Source of the DNA: Coprousia sp963931435
Lineage (GTDB): Bacteria > Actinomycetota > Coriobacteriia > Coriobacteriales > Coriobacteriaceae
NCBI GenBank assembly: GCA_963931435.1
Contig: OZ007012.1
Location: 1,426,001 to 1,490,000, forward strand
DNA: 64,000 bases
Reading direction: 5' to 3'
Part shown: one piece after another, positions 52,119 through 60,745 of the stretch
Layout of the letters: each line of letters starts with the position of its first letter
Numbering within the stretch: the first letter of the stretch is position 1
The notes under the pieces: model-generated
What the model saw: only the letters and a program-made list of their open reading frames with translations
What the model was told of the DNA's origin: nothing
The model's database searches: none
Translations under genes and position numbers: made by a program

Positions 52119-54371
52119 ATGGCATCCAGAACCTCTTCCACCGGACGGAAGAAAACGCAGGCGGCTCCCGCTGTGAGGGCATCCGCGAGCAAGAAGGCGA
52201 CCGGGTCGGCTGCAACCCCCGTCGCCACCGGCACCGGAGCCGCCGAAGCGAAGACACCGGCGCCCGGCGCGGAGCCGGATGCGGCACCCGCGAAACCAGC
52301 GACCGCGCAGAAGACGGCGCCCGCCGCATCCGCCAAGACCCCGGCCGCGCGCGCCGCGAAGGCGCGGGCGACGACCACGGCCAAGGCGTCGGAGCCCGTG
52401 AAGGAGCCCGAGGCGGCGCCCGCGAAGAAGGCGCCCGCGCGGAAGACGGCCTCCACCAAGGCCGCGCCCGCGACCAGGAAGCCGACGGCGAGGAAGACCG
52501 CGAAGCAGACGGCAGCCGAGAAGGCCGCCGCGACCGACGACGCCCTCTTCCAGCAGCGCCTTGCGCGCCATCAGGACGAGCTGCGCTGGCTCTACATGGA
52601 GCTCTACGACAACGGCGACATGTACGCCGAGCTCGTCGACCAGATGAAGGCGTTCTTCGACGCGCGCGACGCCAAGCTCAAGGCGCTCGACGCCGAGCGC
52701 GAGGCCGTCGGCGCCTGGTACCGCAACCAGGACATGCTCGGCATGCAGATGTACATCGACAACTTCGCAGGCACCATCAAGGGCGTCGAGGACAAGCTCG
52801 GCTACCTCGAGCAGTGCAACGTCAACTACCTGCACCTCATGCCGTTCCTCGACACCCCGGCCGACAAGAGCCGCTCCGACGGCGGCTACGCCGTGAAGGA
52901 CTTCCGCCGCGTCAAGCCCGAGCTGGGCACGATGGAGGACCTGGCGCACCTGGCCGAGAAGTGCCACGAGCGCAGCATCAGCCTGTGCATGGACTTCGTC
53001 ATGAACCACACCTCGGAGGAGCACGAGTGGGCGCGGCGGGCACGGGCCGGCGAGGGCGAGTACATGAGCCGCTACTTCTTCGAGTCGAACCCCGCGGTGA
53101 TCGAGCAGTACACGCGCGACGTGCCGCAGGTGTTCCCCACCACGGCGCCGGGACACTTCACCTACCTGCCCGAGCTCGGCCAGAGCGTCATGACGCAGTT
53201 CTATCCCTACCAGTGGGACCTCAACTACCGCAACCCGCGCGTCTTCAACGAGATGATGTACAACTTCCTGTTCCTGGCCAACCAGGGCATGGACATCATC
53301 CGCATCGACGCGGTGCCCTATATCTGGAAGCAGCTCGGCACCAACTGCCGCAATCTCCCGCAGGTGCACACCATCGTGCGCATGATGCGCATGATCGGTG
53401 AGATCGTGTGCCCGGGCATCGTGCTTCTGGGCGAGGTGGTCATGGCGCCGGTGGAAGTGGTGCCCTACTTCGGCACGGTCGAGAAGCCCGAGTGCCACAT
53501 GCTCTACAACGTCACCACCATGGCAACCACCTGGCACACCGTGGCCTGCCGCGACGTGCGGCTGCTCCGCCAGCAGCTCGACGCCGTGTACGGTCTGCCG
53601 CACGAGTACACCTTCCTCAACTACCTGCGCTGCCACGACGACATCGGCTGGGGCCTGGACTATGACACGCTGGCCGGCTGGGGCATGCAGGAGGTGCCGC
53701 ACAAGAAGTACCTCAACGACTACTTCCAGGGCTTCATCGAGGGCAGCACGAGCCGCGGCGAGCTCTACAACGCCGATCCCGTGACGGGCGACGCGCGCTT
53801 CTGCGCCACCACCGCCTCCATGTGCGGCATCGAGGCCGCCGGCTTCGAGGGCGATGAGCAGAAGATGGGGGTAGCCATCCGCAAGGACGTGATGCTGCAC
53901 GCCTACCTGCTCGCCCAGTCCGGCCTGCCCATCATCTACAGCGGCGACGAAGTGGGCCAGGTGAACGACTACACCTACAAGGACGATCCCGAGAAGGTCG
54001 AGGACTCGCGCTACATCCACCGCGGCGCCTTCAACTGGGACCTCACCCGGAACATCAAGAAGAAGGGCACCGTGCAGCAGCGCATCTTCAGCGCGCTCGA
54101 CGAGCTCGAGGGCATCCGCCGCGCCGACCCGCTCTTCTCGGCAGACGCCGAGGTCTGCACCAAGGACTACAGCGACGAGTCGATCCTGTGGATCGTGCGC
54201 CGCGCGGAGGGGCGGACGCTGCACGCCGTCTTCAACTTCAGCGACGACGCCAAGACCATCTGGATGCCCGAGGTGGGCTCCTACACCGACCTCGTCACCG
54301 GCAAGACGACCGATATCGAGACCGTCGAGCTGCCCAGCTGGGACTTCTTCTGGCTCGTCCAGGAAGACTAA
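52119..54371 (+). CDS. Amylosucrase-like GH13 enzyme with histone-H1-like N-terminal tail
   Basis: 750 residues. Residues about 145-750 are a GH13 subfamily-4 enzyme (amylosucrase / sucrose hydrolase type). Conserved region I MDFVMNHTSEEHEW, the nucleophile D397 in IIRIDAVPYIWKQLGTNCRNLPQ, the acid/base E439 in VLLGEVVMAP, and D507 in RCHDDIGWGLDY; DAVPYIWKQ and HDDIGW are the amylosucrase forms. It would split sucrose and either build alpha-1,4-glucan or hydrolyse. The first ~143 residues are Ala/Lys/Pro/Thr repeats (KKAPARKTASTKAAPATRK, PTARKTAKQTAAEKAAATDD), unlike any GH13 domain. The AAGGAG and ATG sit in front of this tail, so it is translated. Own promoter and a strong terminator. Confidence 0.88.
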   Translation: MASRTSSTGRKKTQAAPAVRASASKKATGSAATPVATGTGAAEAKTPAPGAEPDAAPAKPATAQKTAPAASAKTPAARAAKARATTTAKASEPVKEPEAAPAKKAPARKTASTKAAPATRKPTARKTAKQTAAEKAAATDDALFQQRLARHQDELRWLYMELYDNGDMYAELVDQMKAFFDARDAKLKALDAEREAVGAWYRNQDMLGMQMYIDNFAGTIKGVEDKLGYLEQCNVNYLHLMPFLDTPADKSRSDGGYAVKDFRRVKPELGTMEDLAHLAEKCHERSISLCMDFVMNHTSEEHEWARRARAGEGEYMSRYFFESNPAVIEQYTRDVPQVFPTTAPGHFTYLPELGQSVMTQFYPYQWDLNYRNPRVFNEMMYNFLFLANQGMDIIRIDAVPYIWKQLGTNCRNLPQVHTIVRMMRMIGEIVCPGIVLLGEVVMAPVEVVPYFGTVEKPECHMLYNVTTMATTWHTVACRDVRLLRQQLDAVYGLPHEYTFLNYLRCHDDIGWGLDYDTLAGWGMQEVPHKKYLNDYFQGFIEGSTSRGELYNADPVTGDARFCATTASMCGIEAAGFEGDEQKMGVAIRKDVMLHAYLLAQSGLPIIYSGDEVGQVNDYTYKDDPEKVEDSRYIHRGAFNWDLTRNIKKKGTVQQRIFSALDELEGIRRADPLFSADAEVCTKDYSDESILWIVRRAEGRTLHAVFNFSDDAKTIWMPEVGSYTDLVTGKTTDIETVELPSWDFFWLVQED

Positions 54372-54418
54372 CCGCGCGGGATCTGGAGCCAGGCTCCTGA
54401 GCACGCGCAAACGCATCA

Positions 54419-54457
54419 GGCGCTGCGGCCGCACCGGTCGCAGCGCCTTACTTTTTC
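54419..54457 (+). terminator. Terminator after the amylosucrase-like gene
   Basis: GGCGCTGCG (54419-54427) pairs with CGCAGCGCC (54439-54447), then TTACTTTTTCTCG. A smaller hairpin GGAGCC-AGGCTCC lies just before. Confidence 0.92.
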
Positions 54458-54571
54458 TCGTGCAACAAGGCGAAAGATACCGGATGTCAACCCTTAGGGA
54501 ATCACCGCGGAGTCAAAAGTTTGCAATTGCGTTGGAACGAGGGGCTATTCGCGCACTGGATTGCGACGGGT

Positions 54572-54598
54572 GCGATGCGGAGCCGGGTCCCGCATCGC
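54572..54598 (-). terminator. Hairpin after the zinc alcohol dehydrogenase gene
   Basis: GCGATGCG (54572-54579) and CGCATCGC (54591-54598), directly at the dehydrogenase stop codon (54600). No T-run, so a termination role is uncertain. The remaining 54458-54571 sequence is relatively AT-rich but holds no gene. Confidence 0.5.
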
Positions 54599-54599
54599 G

Positions 54600-55616
54600 C
54601 TAGCGCTTCATGTCGATGATCACGTTGAGGGCGCGCTCGGTATCGGCTGCGCAGCGCAGCGCCTCCTCGATATCGTCGAGCGTGAACTCCTGCGTGATGA
54701 TGGAAGCGATGTCCCAGCGTCCCGACGCCATGATATCCATCACGGCGCGCACATCGTCAGGACGGTAACCGCCTGATCCGGCGATGGTCTTGGAAGCGTA
54801 CACCAGCGCGAGCATATCGAGCGCGCGCTCGCCCTTGCTCACCGCGACGGAGACCATGCGGGCGTCCACCTTGGCCCGCGCCATGAACTCCTCCATGATC
54901 TGCGGAGCCCCCGCCGCGTCGATGATGATATCCGCATCCGCAGTGGCGCCGTTCAGGCCGTACGCGCTCCCAAAGAGCTCTTGGGCCGCGCGATAGGGGT
55001 CCTCGCGCGCATTGTTGCAGGTCGCGAAGCCCAGTTCACGGGCGCGCGCCAGACGGAAATCGGAGAAGTCGCACATGAGCACCTGCTCGACACCCGCCCA
55101 CATGAGCCGAATCGCCGCCGCGATGCCGATGGTGCCGCAGCCGTACACGATAGCGTGCTCGCCGGAGGCGGGATGCGCCTGCATCGCGGCATGCCCGCCC
55201 ACCGTGAAGGGCTCGATGAGGCAGGCGGTGCGGTCATCGATCGCATCGGGCACGCGGTACAGCTCGCGGCCCTCCACGGGATGCGGGACGACCATCCGCT
55301 CGGAGAACGCCCCCATGGTGCCGGCGCGCGAGGTATCGCCGCGCGCGTAGAGCGGATAGGGGTACACGCGGTCGCCCACCGCGAAGCCCTCCACGTTCGC
55401 GCCCACCTCGATCACGCGCGAGACGGCCTCATGCCCGAACTCCCCGCCCACGGTGACCTTGTGCCCCGTGTTGGGACCATGCGTGAACACGGCGACGTCC
55501 GTGCCGCAGATGCTCGCGTAGACGTTCTCTACCACCACGTCGTCGGGCCCGCAAACCGGGTCCTCGACCGTGCGCACCGCGACCTGCTCCTTACCGAGAT
55601 ATACCGCTGACCTCAT
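54600..55616 (-). CDS. Zinc-type medium-chain alcohol/polyol dehydrogenase
   Basis: 338 residues. Catalytic-zinc ligands: Cys in ASICGTDVAVF, His-Glu in GGEFGHEAVSRVIEVG, and Glu in CLIEPFTVGGHA. Rossmann motif IVYGCGTIGIAAAIRLMW. The structural-zinc loop of four Cys normally after residue 90 is absent (RVYPYPLYARGDTSRAG), as in sorbitol-like and some L-idonate enzymes. NAD(P) and polyol or alcohol specificity unknown. AAAGGAG precedes the ATG at 55616. Divergent from the TetR gene, which probably controls it. Confidence 0.88.
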   Translation of the reverse strand: MRSAVYLGKEQVAVRTVEDPVCGPDDVVVENVYASICGTDVAVFTHGPNTGHKVTVGGEFGHEAVSRVIEVGANVEGFAVGDRVYPYPLYARGDTSRAGTMGAFSERMVVPHPVEGRELYRVPDAIDDRTACLIEPFTVGGHAAMQAHPASGEHAIVYGCGTIGIAAAIRLMWAGVEQVLMCDFSDFRLARARELGFATCNNAREDPYRAAQELFGSAYGLNGATADADIIIDAAGAPQIMEEFMARAKVDARMVSVAVSKGERALDMLALVYASKTIAGSGGYRPDDVRAVMDIMASGRWDIASIITQEFTLDDIEEALRCAADTERALNVIIDMKR

Positions 55617-55738
55617 GACGGCTCCTTTCTCTCGCCTGCCCGCACCCCTATGGTCTCGCGCGCGCCCTGCGGGTACAATCATCAATAACCCGATTTGTGT
55701 TGGAATAATCGAAAAGAAGCTCGGAGGCAGAAGGAAGC

Positions 55739-56308
55739 ATGGCGAACAGGAAGAACAACGCCCGGTTCCAAGAAACCGAGCAGCGCCTCATGGACGCGGC
55801 GCTGGAGCTCATGGAAGACGCGGCGCCGGAACGCATCACGGTGCGCGCCGTCTGCGAGCGGGCGCAGGTGAACCGTTCGACGTTTTACGCCCACTTCCTC
55901 GACGTGCCCGACATGGTGGACAAGATGGAGGCCCGCCTGCACCGCAAGATCATGGAGGGCTATCCGCGCGCCGGCGAGGTCGTCCCGCTCTCCCCCGCCT
56001 CCTTCGTCCCGTTTCTGGAGCACGTGCGCTCGTACCAGGCGTTCTACCGCGTCGCGCTGCCCTTGCGGACAAGCTTTCCGCTCAAGCGCGGCTACGCACC
56101 GCTGATGGAACAGGTGGTGCGACCCGCCTGCCGGCGCTACGGCATCACCGACGAGGAGGAGGTGCTCTGCATCCTCGTGAGCTTCCAAGCGGGGTTCACG
56201 AACGTGCTGAGGCGATGGGTCGAGGGCGGCTGCGCGCAGGAATGCGCCATACTCGCCCGCATCCTCGCGGAATGCGTCCCCGCGCCGCTCAGCCCGCGAG
56301 CCCGTTGA
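55739..56308 (+). CDS. TetR-family transcriptional regulator
   Basis: 189 residues. N-terminal helix-turn-helix ERITVRAVCERAQVNRSTFYAHF preceded by RFQETEQRLMDAALELM. The ligand domain (about 65-185) has no family-specific hallmark. Strong GGAAG ribosome site. The 122-bp divergent region holds CGGGT...ACCCG arms (55669-55690) around ATCATCAAT, a possible operator, and TACAAT -10. By position it likely represses the zinc dehydrogenase. Confidence 0.88.
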   Translation: MANRKNNARFQETEQRLMDAALELMEDAAPERITVRAVCERAQVNRSTFYAHFLDVPDMVDKMEARLHRKIMEGYPRAGEVVPLSPASFVPFLEHVRSYQAFYRVALPLRTSFPLKRGYAPLMEQVVRPACRRYGITDEEEVLCILVSFQAGFTNVLRRWVEGGCAQECAILARILAECVPAPLSPRAR

Positions 56309-56404
56309 CGCCTTGTGGATTTGCTACGCATCCGGTACCAGATTGCTGATGCGGACGTCGCGCGGCGGGTAGGCTGTAGGGGAACAGACAACGCATGGTT
56401 CGCG

Positions 56405-56434
56405 GCGGCGCCCTTTGCGAGCGCCGCTCTTTTT
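56405..56434 (+). terminator. Intrinsic terminator of the TetR gene
   Basis: GCGGCGC (56405-56411), loop, GCGCCGC (56421-56427), then TCTTTTT. It separates the TetR gene from the CaCA antiporter gene. Confidence 0.85.
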
Positions 56435-56464
56435 GAACCGGGCCCGGAAGCGACAGGAGGGGCG

Positions 56465-57499
56465 ATGGCCCTGGAACTCGTCTTCATCGTGATCGGATTC
56501 GCCTTGCTCATCGCGGGAGCCAACCTGCTGGTGGACGGATCGTGCGGGATCGCGCGGCGGCTCGGCATGAGCGATCGCGTGATCGGCCTCACGCTCGTCG
56601 CCGTGGGCACCGCCGCGCCCGAGATCGTGGTGAGCGTGAGCTCGGCGCTGGGCGGCTACACCGATATGGCCGTGGGCAACGTGGTGGGCAGCTGCTTGGC
56701 GAACCTCTTGCTCATCTTAGGTCTCTCCGCCCTGATCACGCCGCTCGGGCTCTCGCGGCAGACGCAGCGTTTCGAGATCCCCGCGAGCATCGGCGCCATC
56801 GCCCTCGTCGCCATCCTGGCGAACCTCGATGGCGGGCTCTCGTTCTTGGACGGCGCGATCCTGCTCGCCGCCTTCGTCGCCTTCATGGCGCGCACCGTGG
56901 TGGTGGGCATGCGCGAGGGCGCGGCCGGGACCGGCGAGGACGAGCAGGCGGCCATCGAGGAGGCCGTGGCCGAGGCGGATGCCGAGAGCAACGCTCTGGA
57001 GCGCGCCTCCATCGCCGCGATCCGCTCCGCCATCGAGAGCGCCCGCAGCCATCCACTCGCCGCCGCCGTCCTCATCGCGGTGGGCATCGCGCTGCTCAAG
57101 GTGGGCGCCGAGCTGGTGATCGACAACGCCGTCGTGCTCGCGGGGGCGCTGGGCATCTCGGAGCGCGTGATCGGCATCACGGTGGTGGCGCTGGGCACCT
57201 GCCTGCCCGAGCTCATCACGAGCGCCGTGGCGGCGCTGCGCGGCAACACCGATCTGGCCGTCGGCAACGTGGTGGGATCGAACGTCACCAACCTGCTGCT
57301 GGTCATGGGCCTGCCCGCGCTCGTGGCGAACGTGCCCTACGCCGCCTCCTACAACCTGGATCTGGCGCTCATCGCCCTCGGCACCGCCGCGCTGGCGCTG
57401 TTCGCCTTCATCGGACCGCGCCATGTCATGAGCCGCCGCAACGGCCTCGTCTTCGTGCTGCTGTACGTGGTCTACATCGTCGCCGCGTCGCTCGGCTGA
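56465..57499 (+). CDS. Calcium/sodium (cation) antiporter, CaCA family (YrbG-like)
   Basis: 344 residues, ten predicted spans in two inverted halves. Alpha-repeats: LTLVAVGTAAPEIVVSVSSALGG and ITVVALGTCLPELITSAVAALRG, each followed by AVGNVVGSCLANLLLILG / AVGNVVGSNVTNLLLVMG, the CaCA hallmarks. The central cytoplasmic loop (GTGEDEQAAIEEAVAEADAES) is acidic and may bind calcium. AGGAGGGG ribosome site. Removes Ca2+ in exchange for Na+ or H+. Confidence 0.93.
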   Translation: MALELVFIVIGFALLIAGANLLVDGSCGIARRLGMSDRVIGLTLVAVGTAAPEIVVSVSSALGGYTDMAVGNVVGSCLANLLLILGLSALITPLGLSRQTQRFEIPASIGAIALVAILANLDGGLSFLDGAILLAAFVAFMARTVVVGMREGAAGTGEDEQAAIEEAVAEADAESNALERASIAAIRSAIESARSHPLAAAVLIAVGIALLKVGAELVIDNAVVLAGALGISERVIGITVVALGTCLPELITSAVAALRGNTDLAVGNVVGSNVTNLLLVMGLPALVANVPYAASYNLDLALIALGTAALALFAFIGPRHVMSRRNGLVFVLLYVVYIVAASLG

Positions 57500-57609
57500 T
57501 CGGGCGCCATCCTGCCGAGCAGGCTCTGGAGCCTCTTGTCGAAGGTGAGGACGGAGCGCCCGTTCTCGCTCACCGGAATGGCCGCGCGCCGTTTGCAGGG
57601 GAGCTCCCC

Positions 57610-57615
57610 TATAAT
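57610..57615 (+). promoter_or_regulatory. -10 promoter element of the lipoprotein gene
   Basis: TATAAT within CCCCTATAATGGGTG, 30 bp before the ATG at 57645. Same context as 15909. Best upstream hexamers are poor -35 matches. Confidence 0.65.
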
Positions 57616-57644
57616 GGGTGCAACCCCGTGGGAAGGAAGATGAC

Positions 57645-58151
57645 ATGCGCCGCGCCGTCGCCACCTGCGCCCTCGCGCTCACCCTCGCCGCATCCGCCCT
57701 GCCGCTCGCCGGCTGCTTCAGCGTGCTCGACGCGCAGGACGTCGCCGACGCCGCGACCGACCTCGCCGAGCAGGCGACCGATCTCGCCGACGCGCTCTCG
57801 AGCGTCGAGTGGGGCAAGCTCAGCCGCCTCGTCATCCGCGACGCGGAGACGGGCGCGGTGACCGGCGAGCTGACCGATCAGGCGCGCATCGAGGACGCGT
57901 TCGCAGCCCTCTCCGGTGTCAACGACGTGGCGCCCGAGCCGGACGCCGCCGAGGAGTACCTCTTCGAGGTCTGGCAGCCCGAGACCATCAAGACCGGCCA
58001 GACCGAACCCGCCGGCGAACTCCAGGTGCTCGGCGTCACGACCTACCAAAGCAGCGATGTGATCTCGCTCACCGTCACGCCCATCGGTCTCACGCTCCAC
58101 CTCTCCTCCCCCGAGACCGCCGACACCCTGCGCGCGCTCGCCGAGGCATGA
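57645..58151 (+). CDS. Hypothetical lipoprotein
   Basis: 168 residues. Signal peptide RRAVATCALALTLAASALPLAGC with lipobox LAGC (Cys about 23), so exported and lipid-anchored. The mature part is acidic, with a coiled segment (AQDVADAATDLAEQATDLAD) and a beta-rich C-terminal half (LEVLGVTTYQSSDVISLTVT-like strands). Family not recognised. GGAAGGAAG precedes the ATG. Precedes the ABC-transporter operon by 97 bp; the regulator box for that operon starts 21 bp after its stop. Confidence 0.7.
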   Translation: MRRAVATCALALTLAASALPLAGCFSVLDAQDVADAATDLAEQATDLADALSSVEWGKLSRLVIRDAETGAVTGELTDQARIEDAFAALSGVNDVAPEPDAAEEYLFEVWQPETIKTGQTEPAGELQVLGVTTYQSSDVISLTVTPIGLTLHLSSPETADTLRALAEA

Positions 58152-58171
58152 AGCCTGAAAAACTCATCCAC

Positions 58172-58192
58172 CCGTTAAGGCTTCGTTAGAAA
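58172..58192 (+). promoter_or_regulatory. Response-regulator binding box A (before the ABC operon)
   Basis: CCGTTAAGGCTTCGTTAGA: two CGTTA half-sites 11 bp apart, the usual tandem layout for OmpR-family regulators. Nearly identical to box B at 61806 (CCGTTATGGTTTCGTTAGA), and the likeness extends into the following -10 region (CATCCTTG versus TATCATTG). Confidence 0.75.
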
Positions 58193-58248
58193 CGCCCCTC
58201 ATCCTTGATAAGCGTCGATCGAGACACGCTTGAGAAAGGATGAGGCAC

Positions 58249-58980
58249 ATGGACTGCATGCTCGAGACCCGCGGGCTCACCAAGCGGTTCGGCCGGGGCG
58301 AGGGCGCCTGCGCCGCCGTGGCCGATGTGGACCTGCACGTGGAGCGCGGGGCCGTCTACGGCCTGCTCGGTCCCAACGGAGCCGGCAAATCGACCACCCT
58401 GAAGATGATCTGCGGGATGCTCCGCCCGACCGCGGGCGAGGTCCTCTTCGACGGGCGCCCGTGGCGGCGCGAGGACCTCTACGCCACGGGATCGCTCATC
58501 GAGGAGGCGCCGCTCTACCCCAACCTCACCGCGCGTGAGAACCTGCGCGTGCGCACCACCCTGCTGGGGCTCCCCGAGAGCCGGATCGACGAGGTGCTCC
58601 GCCTCGTGGACCTCGCCGGCACCGGTCGCAAGCGCGCCGGGCGGTTCTCGATGGGCATGAAGCAGCGCCTCGGCATCGCGCTCGCGCTGCTGGCGCGCCC
58701 GCGCCTGCTCATCCTGGACGAGCCGACCAACGGGCTCGACCCCATCGGCATCGAGGAGCTGCGCGATCTCATCCGGAGCCTCCCCGCGCAGGGCATCACC
58801 GTGCTCGTGAGCTCGCACATCCTCTCCGAGATCGAGCAGACGGTCGACCGCGTCGGCATCATCTGCGCCGGGCGCCTCGCCTACGAGGACGAGCTCCATC
58901 CCGACCAGGACCTTGAGACGCTCTTCATGGACGTGTGCCGCGCGGCCCGCGGGGGCGCGGCGAGGAGGTGGGCCGCATGA
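58249..58980 (+). CDS. ABC transporter ATP-binding protein (bacitracin/lantibiotic-resistance type)
   Basis: 243 residues. Walker A GLLGPNGAGKSTTLKMICG, Q-loop SLIEEAPLYPNLTARENL, signature FSMGMKQRLGIALALL, Walker B RLLILDEPTNGLDPIGIEEL, H-loop VLVSSHILSE. The EEAPLYPNLTARENL form is the BcrA/LanF (NisF, MutF) branch. ATG 58249 is chosen for AAAGGA spacing; ATGs at 58240 and 58258 are in frame. Overlaps the next gene by 4 nt. Powers two permeases downstream, most likely removing a lantibiotic or similar peptide from the membrane. Confidence 0.92.
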   Translation: MDCMLETRGLTKRFGRGEGACAAVADVDLHVERGAVYGLLGPNGAGKSTTLKMICGMLRPTAGEVLFDGRPWRREDLYATGSLIEEAPLYPNLTARENLRVRTTLLGLPESRIDEVLRLVDLAGTGRKRAGRFSMGMKQRLGIALALLARPRLLILDEPTNGLDPIGIEELRDLIRSLPAQGITVLVSSHILSEIEQTVDRVGIICAGRLAYEDELHPDQDLETLFMDVCRAARGGAARRWAA

Positions 58981-59861
58981 GCGGACTCGCGACGGCTCCC
59001 CGGCGGGACGGGGAGCGGCTGGCAGGTGGCACGACGAAGCTGCAGCGTGGGGGCGACGTCCCGATTCCGCGGCAGCAAGACGACGTGGCGGGGCCGCAGC
59101 GGCGCGGCACCCTCGGCCAGGCCTTTCGCGCCGAGGCGCTCAAGGCGCGCCACGCGGCGCCTCTCCGGCTCGCCGTCATCATGGCGCTCCCCATGCCGCT
59201 CCTGGGCGCCATGCCCTACCACGGCTACCAGTCGTTCTCGGCATGGAACTACTGGTACGCCCTGTTCCTGCCCGTCGCGCTCGCCCTCGTGACGGGCTGC
59301 GTGGCGCAGGCGGACGCGCGGTGCGGCATGCGCGGCGTGCTCGGCCAGGGCGCACCGCTCGGCAGGACTTGGTGGGCCAAGGCGCTCTGGTGCCTCGCGC
59401 TCTCCGCCCTCTCCAACCTCATCGTGTGCGGCATCTACCTCGCGGGCTCCGCGTTCAGCGCGCAGGGCGCCACGGTGGCCGGCACGCTCACGATGCTCGC
59501 CTGCGCCGGGGTGAACGTCGTCGCGAGCGCCTGGATGATCCCCGCGGGACTCTTCCTCGCCGTGCGCGCGGGCATGCTCGCCGGCATCTTCGCGCCGCTC
59601 GCCGTGCAGCTCGTCGGCGGCTTCGCCTGGTCGATCATCCCGGTGCCGCAGCTCTTCCCGCCCTCGGCGAGCATGGTCCTGCCCACGGCGTTCATCCCCG
59701 TGCTCCCCAGCGGCGAGCCCCTGGCGGCCGACACCGTCCTCGGTGGCGCGCTCGCCGCGAACGGCGCGATCACCCTTGTCGGGATCGCGGTGTGCGCGGC
59801 GGCGTTCGCGCTGCTCACCGCTGTCACCGCTACCTGGTTCGCACGATCGGAGGCGCGCTGA
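58977..59861 (+). CDS. ABC transporter permease, MutE/EpiE-like
   Basis: 294 residues. About 45 residues of polar N-terminus, then GQAFRAEALKARHAAPLRLAVIMALPMPLL and six membrane spans (examples FLPVALALVTGCVA, ALSALSNLIVCGIYLAGSAF, SMVLPTAFIPVLPSGEPLAA). The LKARHAAPLRL start of the membrane domain and WNYWYALFLPVALALV fit lantibiotic-immunity permeases. ATG overlaps the ATPase stop (ATGA). GAGGAGG upstream. Partner of the next permease. Confidence 0.82.
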   Translation: MSGLATAPRRDGERLAGGTTKLQRGGDVPIPRQQDDVAGPQRRGTLGQAFRAEALKARHAAPLRLAVIMALPMPLLGAMPYHGYQSFSAWNYWYALFLPVALALVTGCVAQADARCGMRGVLGQGAPLGRTWWAKALWCLALSALSNLIVCGIYLAGSAFSAQGATVAGTLTMLACAGVNVVASAWMIPAGLFLAVRAGMLAGIFAPLAVQLVGGFAWSIIPVPQLFPPSASMVLPTAFIPVLPSGEPLAADTVLGGALAANGAITLVGIAVCAAAFALLTAVTATWFARSEAR

Positions 59862-60745
59862 TGGAACGCATCCCGCACCCCGCCGGCGCGCCGGGCGCCG
59901 CACCGGCCGCCGTTTCCGCCGCGCGGCGGAAGAAGGCGCCGCGCATGACCCTCCCGCGCGCGCTGCGCGCCGCGCTCCGGCGGCTCGCGCGCTCCTCCCT
60001 CGCGCCCGTGCACCTCGCCTGCGGGCTCGCCGGCGGCGCGGCGTGCGGCGCCTACTTCGCCGCCGCGCCCTGGGACCCGGCCTTGGGCGCCGACGCGTTC
60101 GCGCAGTTCCTCGGCGCGCTCATACCACTCATGGCGGGCATCGCCTGCGGGCTCGCCATCGACGAAGAGCAGCGCGCAGGCCGTCTCGCCAACCTCGTCG
60201 GCGTCCCCTCGCGCGGCCGGGCGGCCCTCGGCTTCTTCGCCGCGCTCTCCCTCATGGGCGCCGGCGCGCTCGCGATGGCGTTCGGGACCTTCGCGGGCAT
60301 CCTCGCCGCCGCGGGGCGCCTCACCGTGGAGGCGGGCCCGCTCGTCGCCGCATGGGCCGGATGCGTGCTCGGGAGCCTCCCGCTCTACGCGCTCCTCATC
60401 GGTCTCGCGGCCCGCTTCGGCCGCAACGCCGTCATCGGGGTCGGCGCGGCGGGGCTCATCCTCGCCTTCTTCTCGGTCGGCGGACTCGCCCACGGCCTCA
60501 TGACCGGCACGCTCACCGGCGTCGCGCCGGCGGGCCTCCTCGGCGCCATCCCGTTCTCGTGGCCCGCGCGGCTCGCCTCGCTCGCCATCGAGCTCGATAT
60601 CGCGCGCGGCGCAGGCGATGCCGCGCAGCTTACAGACATCGCGGGAACCGGGACGGCCCTCGCCGTCGCGGCGCTTGCGCTCGCCGTGCTCGGCGCGGGT
60701 GCACTCGCCGCATGGTTCACCCGCTACGAGGAGAGGAGAGACTGA
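59861..60745 (+). CDS. ABC transporter permease, MutG/EpiG-like
   Basis: 294 residues with a basic Ala/Pro-rich N-terminus (~35) and six spans: LAPVHLACGLAGGAACGAYF, LIPLMAGIACGLAIDEEQRAGRLANLVG (the cytoplasmic EEQRAGR loop is conserved among the family), GFFAALSLMGAGALAMAFG, and so on. Start overlaps the previous stop by 1 nt (TGATG) with GGAGG upstream. Forms the membrane pore with the 58977 product. Confidence 0.82.
   Translation: MERIPHPAGAPGAAPAAVSAARRKKAPRMTLPRALRAALRRLARSSLAPVHLACGLAGGAACGAYFAAAPWDPALGADAFAQFLGALIPLMAGIACGLAIDEEQRAGRLANLVGVPSRGRAALGFFAALSLMGAGALAMAFGTFAGILAAAGRLTVEAGPLVAAWAGCVLGSLPLYALLIGLAARFGRNAVIGVGAAGLILAFFSVGGLAHGLMTGTLTGVAPAGLLGAIPFSWPARLASLAIELDIARGAGDAAQLTDIAGTGTALAVAALALAVLGAGALAAWFTRYEERRD

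Noticed and set aside
52119..52545. Misplaced start making the amylosucrase tail an artefact
   Set aside because: AAGGAG and ATG with a TATAAT promoter 36 bp upstream precede the tail, and no internal start near residue 140 has a comparable ribosome site.
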